Positions 1 through 12,300 of a stretch of DNA of 32,679 nucleotides are shown one piece after another (positions within the stretch are counted from its first letter, which is position 1; every line of letters starts with the position of its first letter). Location: positions 328,494-361,172 of the forward strand of contig BMAT01011680.1 of assembly GCA_019649035.1 (NCBI GenBank), read 5' to 3'. The position numbers were made by a program, and so were the translations under genes. This DNA is from Elysia marginata. Its lineage: Eukaryota; Mollusca; Gastropoda; Plakobranchidae. The notes beneath the pieces are model-generated. The model did no database searches. It saw only the letters and a list, made by a program, of their open reading frames with translations, and was not told where the DNA came from.

Positions 1-94
1 CTTACCCATTCTTACAATATCTTTGAACCTGTAATTCTAGAGCAAATCTTACACATTGTTGCAATATCTTTGAACCTGTGATTCCTAGTTCAGA
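1..94. repeat. 47-bp tandem duplication in DIDO intron
   Basis: Two head-to-tail copies (1-47 and 48-94) share C-T-T-A-C-x-C-A-T-T, CAATATCTTTGAACCTG and ATTC, with a few mismatches. The array may extend upstream of base 1. It lies in the intron before the first coding exon of the window. Confidence 0.75.
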
Positions 95-193
95 TAAACA
101 CAAACACAACAGCTGACAGTGCAAATCAACACAATTTTCTTTCTTTCTTTTTTTAAAAATTAAAGCGAATAGCTACAAACCAAACGTTCACAG

Positions 194-373
194 ATGCTCT
201 TACCAATTTCTTTCAAATTCAAGCCTTCCCCTGCCTCAAAGTTGTTACAAAAGTGCGTTGGTCGGAAATGCAACAAGACGCCGCGCCCTGGCTCTGTGTA
301 CTGCAGCAACGAGTGTATCATGAACCATGCTCAGGAATCCTTGAAAGCTATAAGAGATGAGCAGGCCAAGAAA
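194..373 (+). CDS. DIDO1: DIDO homologue coding exon 1 of window (zinc-binding Cys cluster)
   Basis: This exon encodes a cluster C-x4-C-x10-C-x3-C-x3-H, with R-P-G-S-V-Y-C-S-N-E-C in the middle, as found between the PHD finger and the TLD in DIDO proteins. It probably binds zinc. The 3' end is a donor at 374 (GTGGTA), phase 0. The 5' end is uncertain: an in-frame stop at 170-172 excludes anything upstream. AG acceptors end at 193 and 223, and both keep frame. The ATG at 194 is probably internal to the protein and not a translation start, because the family has an N-terminal PHD finger. Confidence 0.8.
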
Positions 374-3300
374 GTGGTATTGATACCTTTACTTTTTTTT
401 TCTTCTTTAGAAGGCATGATCTGTAATTTCCTTTTTATTGTTTACCTAAAACATGTTTGCCTTAGAATGTAACTCATGTTTAAATGGGCATACTCTTTTA
501 TTGTTTTTGATTTTCACTTTACTTTAATATTCTTCTGCAACGTCTAGCTTTTCCATGAAAAACAGGGCATTGGTCAGAGATTCTTATATCTAAAACTCCG
601 GCTTCTGAAAAAGTGGATTTATTCTGGATTTGGTGCTAGCTAATAAGCCAGAATGAAAGCTAATTAAGTGCTCTCTGTAGATATTTTATCTCTTTATCTT
701 CCACTTTTCTTTTTAGATTTAGACCTGTGGGAAAGTCCACACAGGTCCAGTACAAATGTTCCTGCCTGTTTGTTTTTTTTAACTGAGAAAAGGTTGGCAA
801 TCCTTGAAATTAACATTAGTAATGGCAGGTAGGGGGCTTATCAAACTTGGAAGAAAAAAAAATTTTTTTTTTGAGTGTGTTTGTATTTTTTTAATGTTTT
901 CTTCATATTTTCTTTCCCTTCACCATTGTATCTGTTTTGAATGATCTACTCAGGCAAAAGACAAACATGTTTCATCACATGAAAGCAGTGGGAAAAGTTC
1001 ATCATCGAAAACAACATCGTCGTTGTCATCATCATCATCATCCTCATCATCAACACTGTCCTCATCCGATGTTGTAGAAGTGATGGAACGAGAAACTGGA
1101 AAGATCTTGCGAGGACCCAGTGCACCAACTCAGAAAGGCTTGCATCGTTGGCTGGAACAGCATCCGTCGTTTGAGGTGGTGCAGCCACACAAACACAGAT
1201 CTTCCTCCAGTAAGTGAAACATGACAATACTGTGCTGCCTGGGACAAACGGGGAGCAGCATCTGCATTGTAAACCATATGAGAAATACTGCATTTAGTTT
1301 GTCCACTGTAGCTCAGAGTTTTGAATGTAGTAAAAGAAACTAGATAGAATTACTGCTGCAGACCAAGGAGCCAAAGTGCTCAAGAGACTCAGGGACAGAG
1401 TGGCTCAGTGATTTTTGAGTCAGACTCGTGATCAGGCGGTTGCAGGTTTGATTCCAAAGCACAACTCATGGTTTGATAGCCCTAGGGAAATGGTTTGTCC
1501 ACAATTTTCTCAGTCCACTCACCGGTGAAAAGGGTACATGGCTAAAGGCAGTGCTTGAAATTTGTGAAATGTTACTTAAGTCCCTAACAGGGAGCCATAC
1601 TGTAATTTTTTAAAATGCGAGTTGAATTTGCTAGGCCTGCTAGGGGAAATATATAAAGCCCCTAGACTGCCTTCAGTGTTGGAAGACTATAGCCATATTT
1701 TTATGATCAGGGATGCCATTTTTCAGTTATTTTCCGTTTTTTTAAGAGGAGTAAATTCACTAATTTGAGCAAGATTGATCCCATAAAAAATGATAATTCT
1801 GTACTCACAAATGACATTTTGCATATAAATGTTTCATAAGGCTAGAATGCAGCACCAGTATTTTCGGTAATTTTCAGAAATTTTGAATGGCATCCCTGTT
1901 TAAATATGTATAATGGGTTGGCACATTTACATTTTGTGACATGGGGTGACGCATTCTTAAAGTCATTCAATTCTTTTTATTACAGGAGACAGCCGTGACA
2001 GCAAAGACGAGCGCTCGACCGAGAAAAAAGACCGTAGACCCTCCTCCTCTTCTTCCTCCTCATCCTCATCCAAAGACAAAAAATCAGATAAAGACGAAAG
2101 AAGTCATCATCATCATCACCACCACCACCATCATCATCACAAAGATTCATCAAGAAGAGATAGCAGTGGCAGCAGCAGGGAACACTCATCAAAGAAGATG
2201 GATGGCGATAGACGTAGAAGTTCCTCCTCTTCATCTTCTTCTTCCCACAAGGTTGAAGGCTCTTCTCGTAGCAGCTCAAACCGAAAAGAAGAAAAAAGAT
2301 CTGAGCGGTCGAGTGAAGGACCGAACCAAATCAGGATTAATGTGAGAACCGCACTTCGCGATTCTCTTCACGCAAGGTTTGTAAATATTTTAAAGGAGAT
2401 AACCATGCTTTGTTTCTTCGATATCATTTCTTCATAAAGTTATAAATAATTGAAAAAAAAATATGTATGCATTTATCATGGTAACACCTCCTGGTGGAAT
2501 AGATTTCACAACTTTTAATAAGCTTGTTTGTTTTCACCTTAACTCAGTGTTGAGGAAGTATTATGCTAGCCATTGAACTAGTCCAAATAACTACGATGTG
2601 ATAAAGTTAGTTTAAGCGTTTGGGATTTCCCAATATTTTAAATCAGTATACTATATTTTATGTTTTCAGAGAATCATAATCATTTCAAGCATGTTTAAGT
2701 GTTTGGAAGGTTATAAAATGCCTTGTTTAAAAAAAAAAGAAGCAAAATTTTTCAATGTGGAAAATGAGACCAGACTCATTTGAACTGTAAAGTTAAATTA
2801 TGAATATCACTTATAGCACTAACCACCATTTCTATCATAGAGAACCTCCTAATAGCTCTTCTTGATTTGAGGTTAAAAATTTTTTTTTATTTACAACTAT
2901 GGAGTTGCCATTGTACAAATTTAATTGTCTTTTAAAATCATGTGCAAAATTGAATGCAGTCTCTTGCAAATTTCTGTGTTTCTCTAGGGCCAAGGAAGCG
3001 GAGGATATTTTGTTGTCTAGTAATGAAATCAAGGCTCTGGCTCTGGAGATTGAGGAAAAGCTGTTTGACCTCTTTAATGACACAGGTCACAAGTACAGAG
3101 CAAAGTACCGCAGTTTGATCTTCAACATTAAAGATCAGAAAAATAAGGTTGGTCGTGGCAATGGCTTTTTCAAGTTATTGTCCCCTGCTTTGTAGTAGCA
3201 ATATGTTCAGTTGTTTTTTTTTTTTTTATCGTACATCTTTATGTAAAACTCAAATTGCAGCATTGTTCCTATAGTCTTCCTTGTGCTTTATGAGCCTTAT

Positions 3301-6300
3301 TCTCTTAAACTTTTAAATTTTCAGACAACAGAGGGAGAAAAGGTTAGGATATTTCTATCAATTTTATTAAAGAGAGGGCCTTTTGATGAATTTAAGAAAG
3401 AGAGCATTTGGTAAATTGTGAAAGGTAAGTTTTCAGAAGTAGTTTCAGACTTCTGATGAAAAAAAAATTTTTTTGGTGACCCTGTTGGTTGACTGTCAAT
3501 TTTTGGTCTTGTTTTGCAGGGCCTGTTCCGTAAAATCCTGGGGGGCAAAATCAGCCCAGACAAGCTGGTTTTAATGAGTACGGAAGATCTCGCGTCCAAA
3601 GAGCTGGCCAAGTGGCGAGAACAAGAGAGCAAACATGTGAGAGGGGCTGAATGTTTAGAAAGTTGTGGGTTAAACTTTGTGATTAGTCCATTGCACGCTG
3701 GGCTTATACCTTAAGTGTACTAATGGAAAAAAAACAGGCTGAAATAAGTTTTTTTTTTTTGTTGTTTCATATTTCTCAACCATGGTAATTTACAAGTAAA
3801 CGCATGTGGAGGAAAACAAATAAAATTTCAAGAACATTAAATCTTTTGGTGAAAACTTGTAATAAAAAATCTAATTATGGGTGCTATTTGATTTAGACTT
3901 TTTCATTAGTCTCATTTACTTTCATTTCAATCAAGATAGGTTCCTCTTTTTGTTTAATTTTATTTATGTTTTTGGTGTTGCAATATGAGCAAATTTTGAA
4001 GTTTTCATCTTATCTAAACCAATTAATGTTTATTTTATTCAAACATTATACAGCAACTGGAAATGATAGAGAAACTAGAGAAAGAAAAGCGGGCGACCAA
4101 GAGCACCAGCCATGTGACCAAGAAAACTCACAAGGGAGAGATAGAAGTGAATGATGAGGACCTCAGCACTCTAGAGGTAAAGCAAAATAAAATGAGTGCT
4201 AGCTTTCGCCGTGGAGGCTTATTGTTTCCAATACCATTACATCGCTACGCAGATCAAAATATAATTAAAGTCACTTGAAAACTTGTTTTTCGCCAGTTTT
4301 ACTTGATATCAACCCATGATTCACTGCAACTAGATAATGGAAAACTCTGTAGTCTCGGGAAGTGGTGTTAGTGGGGAGAGGGGTGGATGGTTGGGGAGAG
4401 ACTGCCTTGAAGTTATTTAGCATTGTGGAACTATTGAGTAGGACAAGGAGTATTCAGTAAGAGATCAATGTAAAGCTAATATGAACAGAATTGCTGCCGA
4501 CACAGTGCAATGCAATAATCCATATGTGATAATCTGTGCTGATCAACATCTACAGCAAATTAAATTTAAGAAAAACAAAAAGAAAACTCATGAATTTTGA
4601 GATGGCAGGTTATTGTTCTGTGCTGTATGGAACAGGATTTCAGGAGGCACTGGTAGAGCCAATCCAATTTCATTTGAAATCATTTTTTTTAAACTTTCAG
4701 ACTAAACTAGAAGAGAAGAAAGAGGCTGAACCAGATAACTCTGACGAGCAGGCCCAGGAACCAGCCATCGATACGACAGGCCAGCACCGTGCTCATCTGT
4801 TTGACCTCAACTGTAAAGTCTGCACTGGGAAAATTGTGCCTGGGCCAGAGGAGCAAGCTGTGCCAAAAGTGTCTCGACCTCCGAAAACCAAGAAAGTGAG
4901 ATAGCTCTAAAGATTATTATGTGTAGATGGATCTAAGTAATGCATTTACTTTTTCTTGACAAGGTTTTGAAGATCTGGCTTAACTCTCAGAAGGCTGACT
5001 ATTTCAGACAATTGGGTAGAAATTCAATGACTTGTTTCCTTTTTTTCTGTCCATTTTGTGTAATAATGAGCACCTTTACGCTTCATGGTCAGGTTGAACA
5101 GATTTTTTTTCTCTAAAAATCAAACTTTACTGTTAAAAAATGAGAGTAGAATGATGGCAGCTGTTAGTTCCTAGTCAGTATCGACCAATCTATCAATAAC
5201 TAAATCTGTGGTGCAGATGCAGAAAAATTTTGTCAATTTTCAATGATGTACGAGCATACAATGCTGGATATAGATCTGAATTGTTGCCTGGTTCTTATTA
5301 TCAGTAGTTGAGCCTTGCCTTACTTAAAGTTCACTTATAATCGGAATTGTTAAGCGTTGCTTGTAATCTTTCATAGATTGCCTACTTATTGCATATTGCC
5401 ATGTACAGTCCAGTGGAACCCCTCAATTTACCCCGAGTTTAAATTTGGGGACATCCGCTTAAAGGGGCTTAGTAATTTAACTTCTGAATTAAGATCCCCC
5501 TCTGATTTTACCAACAATAATTTTTCAGTGCTTGATTCAGAAGTTCCACTGTGTTAATGATAGTTGTCAGTCTGTGATGAAATTGTTTTATCTTCCTACT
5601 TAGAAACATAATTGTATTTCTACCTGAAACGAATGGTAGTGTAATGCTAAATGAAAAGTAGTTTTGACCATAAGTATTGTAATTACCGGGTTTGTGTTTT
5701 TTACATTCAATGTAATAATGCTGTCAAAGCAATGAGCTTTTTATAAAGTGTAACAGCACTGGGAAAAGCTTCTTAAAAAATTCATCCACAATTACTGTCA
5801 TTTCTCATCAGCCTGGGATGGTGCATTTTTCTTTACCTGAGGACGAGGAAGAGGAACCAAAACGCGGCAGCAGCCCTGGTCGAGTTGAGGAGGAGAAGCA
5901 AGAAAATGTGGAAGAGGAGGACTACGAGAAGGCGGCAGAGATTGTGAAAGAAGCCCTAGAGCATGTGCACAAAGCCGAGGAAGAGCTCTCCTCTCTACCC
6001 AGCATGGTGTGTGCTTCCCCGAAACACCACGAGCCTGCTCTCTCCCCTCCCATCAGCCCGAAGGAGGAACCAGACGAGGTCGACATGGACTTGGACGACG
6101 AGAAGCCGCCTGAGGCTCCCCCTCAACCCTCCTCGGCTTCTGACAGCGGGAAAACATCAGCTCCGTCAGCCAGTGCTTCCTACTCTATTGCCGCTGCTGT
6201 GACGCCAGCAGAGAAAAAAGTTGTGGTCAGGTAAATCAGTAGGTTTTTATCATTAATTAATTTATTTTATGTTTAAAAAACCTGTCCAGCATGTTCCGAT

Positions 6301-9300
6301 TATGGAATTTTGTGTTGATTCCAATAGCACCTTGTTTTGCATTCATCATGACATTGCTAATATCGTCTAACAAGAATGTTATTACTTTCATAGAGTAAAT
6401 AGCTCAGGATTAGCTACAGGGAAGTCAGGTTTTAAAGTAAGCAGTAGATAAGTAGGAGGAAGTTAGGGGCCTTTTTATACCGTACTGAAAATGGCTAGTT
6501 AGATAGGCACATTTTAAAACTTTTATAAGAAGCCTATAGATGCTAAAAGCATGAGATGATGTCTTTAGAGAGGGTCAATTTAGTTTTGTCTCAGGGAAAC
6601 TAAAGCAATCCTGACAGCTTCATGACACTTTCTAAGATGATTTTATAGAATTGGCGTGTTTTATTTGCTTTATGCTGTGAACCCTGAGTGTTGAGATTTG
6701 AAGGAATTTTAAACAGAAATTTTAAAAAAGTTGAATTCTCTTTCCTTAGCAGCTTGGTACAAAGAGAGTGGTTGATCCTCCAACCTGCTATAGAGGAGTA
6801 TTTTTGTTTCGTTGAACATCTCTTAAGTGACTTTAAAATGCTTCTATATAAAGAGCTATTGAGGAGATATTCCTGAACACTTGTCTTCTGCTACAGATCT
6901 CCCGACTCTGCCCTTCAGTCGGGTCTGGAGGCGAAAGCTAAGTTTACCCCGACGAGTCCTGTCCTGTGGAAAGGTTTTGTCTCCATGCTGGACGTGGCCA
7001 AGTTCTTCACCTCAGCTTACCGTGTCTCCGGACCCATCGAGCATGTTGTGAGTAAACTAGATGGGATTTGTTTTAGTTTTTGTAGTTGTTTTTTCTTCTA
7101 ACAATCAGCAATCAACCGGCCTTTCCTCTATTGTTTTACCATAATGATTTTATATGCTCAACAATAGTAATAATTTTATATACTCAACAATAGTAATAAT
7201 TTTATGTACTCAACAATAGTAATAATTTTGTCTCTTTTATTTGAGAAAAAAAAAATGTGTTTGAAAGTTGGTGAACAAATTGTCGCACCTTCTTAAAAAG
7301 AAACAATAATAAAAATGTGTGATTGTATTCACAGTCAAGATCGCAAACAACTGCCTTAAAAATAAAACGCATGTTTCTATGTTTGTCTCGTGCCAGTCAA
7401 TCCCGGACACAGTTCACATCATGGGCAGGATATCTCCGGATCACATGTGGGATTATCTCTCCAAGATAAGACAGGCAGGCTCTAAGGTGAGAAATTAAGA
7501 CAACTACATTGTAAGCTCAGATGCTGTATATTTTTGTGTGTTTAACTTAATGGAGTGGCGGCACCCTACAGGGCAGCCCAAGTACCCAGAAGTGCGCCAT
7601 TTTTGCCAATTCATTTTTGCTCGCTGAGGTATCTCGGTAAATAATTAGTTACATAAAGCAGAAAAGAGTTTTTTTTAAGGGAAATCATCAAATTCAACTA
7701 CAAAAGATACCCTATCTAATAATTATAGGATGGTTGTCTTTTGACAGTTACTGCTTGGGAAAAAATTCCATAATCCATCATATTATATGAAAAGATGCAA
7801 CTCAAGTGCTCACTTAGGCTTTCGTATCATATGAATACATGACCTTGTTGAGCTAAAACTATTCTACCTAGAGAGATTTTTTTTTCTTCTTCATGAAAAT
7901 CAAGTTTTATGAAAAGCAATTTATTTTCTCTGTATTGTGTTAGGCCTATATGAAAACATTTCTAAGATCTGCTGGGTCTTAAAAAACATAACAAATAAAG
8001 AAAAACAATAAATAGAAAATAACAGTAATTCTTAAAGACCTCAAATGGTTCCTTAAGTAGTCCAGAATTAATGCAACTACCCGTGCCTATTTTATTGAGA
8101 TGTCAAACTGGTCGAAGAAAAACCTTTATGAGGCTACTGAGGAAAATCAGCCGAAAGTCCTGATTTTGACATATTGGGTTTATAAAAGTTTTTAAAACTG
8201 AATTCTACGTCCTTGGTGAGTCTATGAAATGAGAACTCTCGCTTATCTATATCTTGAAGTATAATTGTTTTGAAGACATTCAAAATGATTCTGTATAGCT
8301 AATGATTTAATTTCAAGGGCCTTAACTCAAAATAAGTATGACTATGAGTGACTTGTGCCTGTCTCACCCTGGTTGCCTCCCATTGTTTCCTCATTTCCCC
8401 CAGGATATAACTGTGCTGCGGTTCATCCCTGGCAGTGACGAGGAGAAGGTGGCCTACATCCACCTCTACTCCTATCTCAACAGCAGAGCGCGCTGCGGCG
8501 TGGCCAACAACCCCAGTCGGCAAGTGAAGGATTTCTACATCGTGCCTCTGGCTTCTCACAGCAAAATCCCGCGCACGCTGTTGCCTTTTGATGGTCCAGG
8601 TGAGTGAGAAGCCTCAAGGTTTAACCATAGCAGCTGCTTGATCTCAGCGAGTGAAAAGTTATACTTCTTATGTTCAGATAAAAAAAAAAATGGAATCAAG
8701 AAGAAAGTAAAACTATGATGATAGTGATAGAATGTCTTTTGTTGGGGAAAAATCAACACATGATGTTTTTTTTTTCCACAACATACATTTAGTACCAGGA
8801 GGAAGCATAGGAAAGAAAGAGCTTGATAAAAACATACAAAGTCTAAAGAAACTAAGGAACTTTACTGTTTATATGTTTTTTCTCCTAATGGCTTGGAAGA
8901 AAGCGCCTTATAAAGCTTATAAAGACCAAAAAAATCAACAGACGTAACTGTGTATTTTCCATACAGGCCTGGAAGAAAACCGTCCTCACATGCTCATCGG
9001 CATCCTTGTGAAGCAGCGAGACAAGCACAGCAAAGACGCGGCCGCCGACGCAGACTCCCCACACTCGTCCTCCTCCTCGTCTCTCTCCCACAAGTCTGAG
9101 AAATCTGGAGGCGCCAGTGCAGTAGGCAAAGACAGTAAGAAGTCTAACAGCAAAGTGCGCACGCCGCTCAAAGGTGCTAGCAGGGACCCTCGTCTTGCTA
9201 AATTGACGGCCAAGGCAGAGGCTCTAAGTGTAAGGGGGTTTGTTTGTTAAGGTTTTTTATTTAAGGATAAGTCAGTCAGCTTTAATGATAGGCCTTTAGA

Positions 9301-12300
9301 AGAATTAAATGACAAAAACCTTCCGCAAAATTTGAGAGATTAGTCTTTTTATTATAATAATATATTGATGTATGTGAAATTATGATACCACGGGATCAGT
9401 AATATTTCTAAAGGGGAGTTCATCAAGGACAAAGACTAGGTGAGGAAAAGCTGAATGGATCAGAGTAATGCTACTTCCTTTAGTTACATGCAGTGTTTTC
9501 TCTCTCACAGCAATAACAATAGAAACTCCAGTTCAATGGGTTGTAACCTTGTATGTGTGTGAATCTTTCTCAACAAAATTAACAAAAACAACTCAGTCAA
9601 ACTTGGCAATTTAGACTGTAGAGTTTGACTCTTTAATGAAGATGTCTACAGCATCAGTTTTTTTTTCCTTTTTTCTTATTAAAAGAGATGGCTCAGTATG
9701 TTTGATTTGCTTTTCTTTCTTTCTTTCTTTTTTTTGTTCTTTGTTGGCGTCAATCCCCTGCAAAACTGAGTGAACTAATATTTTACAACCTGTTGGTGTT
9801 TCAGCCTAAACCTAACCCAGCCAGCAGTAGCAATGGCAAGAGCAACGCAGACACCACCGTGAAAGAAACCCAACCCTCCGGCGACATGGAGGAAGAATAC
9901 GATCCCGAGTATGTGCCCGCTCTGCTTAATGCTAAAGGTAAATTTACATCTGTTGTTTTGTCTATGGGTTCTCTTTGAAAGGGTCTCTTTTCTACGCACA
10001 TTCTTTTTAATTCATTAACTCTGTCACGTCACAAGCTACTGGGTTTGTCAGGGCTCCAGAATTGCATGCAGGATTTGCTAGGGGGCGGTCTTCAATGTCC
10101 ATTTTCTATTTGTGTTGTGGTTTTTTCTTTGACGTAATAAAGTATGCATACAGGTAAACAAAATGCACCGTTAAACATATGGTACGCCTTGTGCGTGAAA
10201 TGAGAGCACCCCATAAAACATACATGTGATGTGACTTGATTGAGTTAAATTAATTTTTAAAAGATTAGTAAAACTGCTATGCATCCTTAAACATGTATAG
10301 CAGATATTTTGTTTCACTTTTTCATTTTTCTTGCACCGGTCTATCTTTTCTCTTAATGTTCAATTTTTATGGGTTTCACAATATTTGTTACTGCAAATCC
10401 AATATATTTCATTGATTTCTAAATTCTCGCTTTTATAATTCTGCTTGGGCAATTTTCGAAGATTTTTTTCTTCTTTTTTATCTTTTGTCATAAGTATAAA
10501 ATCTCCATTCTTGTCCCTCACATCATGCCCCCAACAGAATACCCTGAAATTTTATGATTTTCAAAATCAAAGTTAACATTCAATAATACCATCGCACTTC
10601 TTGTGACCTAGCGAGTTAAAGAGGGACAGCCTTGATAAAATATTGTAACACCCGCACCCTGGCGTTGCTTCTGCTGCTTTTGTGAGTCGAGCTTTTGAGA
10701 ACAAGCAGGTTTTAGCATAAAGTAATAGGAATAATAATAATAAAAATAATTGTATAGTAATGTTAATGATAACATATACACTTATATACCGGTACTGCTC
10801 TGTGTTACGTTGAGTAACGAAGCCAAATTTCCCAAAAAAGGGATTGCTATAGTATATAAAATAAAGTAAATAAGATAAAATAATAGCACCAAATCTGAAA
10901 ATACTAAAAGCTCTGAGCTCTTTACATCAAGGCATAAAATTAATTGTTTTTTTTTTCACAGCAGTACATAAGCCAATCCACACATTATATCTATCGGTAT
11001 ACATCTAAAATGAACAAAGTATACTCCAATATTTAATTTGTGTGATTTAGTAATATGAATTCAGGTGAGATTAGGAATGTTTTTGTAAATTAGATTTTAA
11101 TTTTTAGATTATGCTAAAAATTATGCAAAGTTGTTTTTCAAAACTAGGTTCAGTCCAGTCGCTGTAAAATTTTTATCGAGAATCTGTTGAAGAATACAAA
11201 ATTTTCTTCTTAGCAAAAATCTTGGGTAGGCATTAGGTGGACCCCATGTGGGGTGGTAAAAGGGGGCAGTGTCCAGGAGTTTGTAAGTTCTGCTCTGGCT
11301 TTGTCTGCATTGCTGGCACTATCTTGCGTCGTACTTGTTACGCTATGCAATGTTGTTGTGTTATGACCTTTCCAATCGTAGCTTCATGTTCACCACTTCA
11401 TGTTCTCGGTAAAAGTCCTAGACTAGAATCATACAATTGGTGACTCTTTTTCCACATGACTATAAAAGAAGTGGCAAAAGTGGTGGTTTAACCATTGGTT
11501 TAGTAGGGTATGAAGGTCTTCATGTTAGTTTAAGTACTTGGCTGAATTTCTACGGGCTTGGCTTTCAGGGTCGAGCGCCCAGCCTGCTGTGGCTGCATAC
11601 ATCCCAACCCCAACAGCTAAGAAAAAGGATAAAGATGACAAAAGCGAAACCCCTGAAGACAATGAGACAACAGCGAAGTCAAAAACTCCGTCTCCAGAAG
11701 ACTCCAGTAATTCGGAGAACAAGGAAAAACATCATCACCATCACCATCATCATCATCACCACCACCACAAAGAACGACACCGACACCATCAGCATCACAA
11801 CAAAGAGCACCATGCTCAAAATCAGGACAAGACGGCCTTTGAGGGTAACGACTATACATCTGGCTACCTGTCCTAATGAGTCTGCATGTTGCAATTATCA
11901 CTGCAGTAGTGAAACAGCGCATTTCCTCAAGCCTCTTAAGTCATTATTCGCTAAAGTATATCACTAAAAGTCCTCATAAAAAGAAATTAAACTTTATTGT
12001 TATTGTATTTTCAAGTTGACATTTAGTAATATGTTCCGCTTCTCAGGGCAGGTAGCTAGACATTTTTTGTCACATGTTTATGCAAAAAAAAAAATTACCT
12101 CACAAAAAGGTGAATTTGACATAACTGTTTCTTTTTTAATTTCTTGGGGCTCACTGGCTTTGGTTGTTTCAAACCAACTTGTGTGCACACTTTTTTCTTT
12201 CTTTTTCACATCATCAAACACACATCTTATTGTTGTTATGTTCACGTCACACATTTATGTTCTGTTTTCTGTGGCTACATTCTATCCATTTATACATCAG

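Noticed and set aside
194-196. ATG as the start codon of the DIDO homologue
   Set aside because: It sits directly after a candidate acceptor AG, and the family has a PHD finger upstream. It is more likely an exon start or still intronic (acceptor at 223).
1980-2279. Minus-strand ORF rich in Asp and Gly
   Set aside because: Antisense of the His/Ser repeats in exon 3.
7157-7230. CRISPR array
   Set aside because: Direct repeats without unique spacers, in an animal intron; it is a minisatellite.
11437-11967. 176-codon plus-strand ORF
   Set aside because: It is the wrong frame of exon 14 and runs through intron on both sides. The His/Lys/Ser frame continues the DIDO protein.
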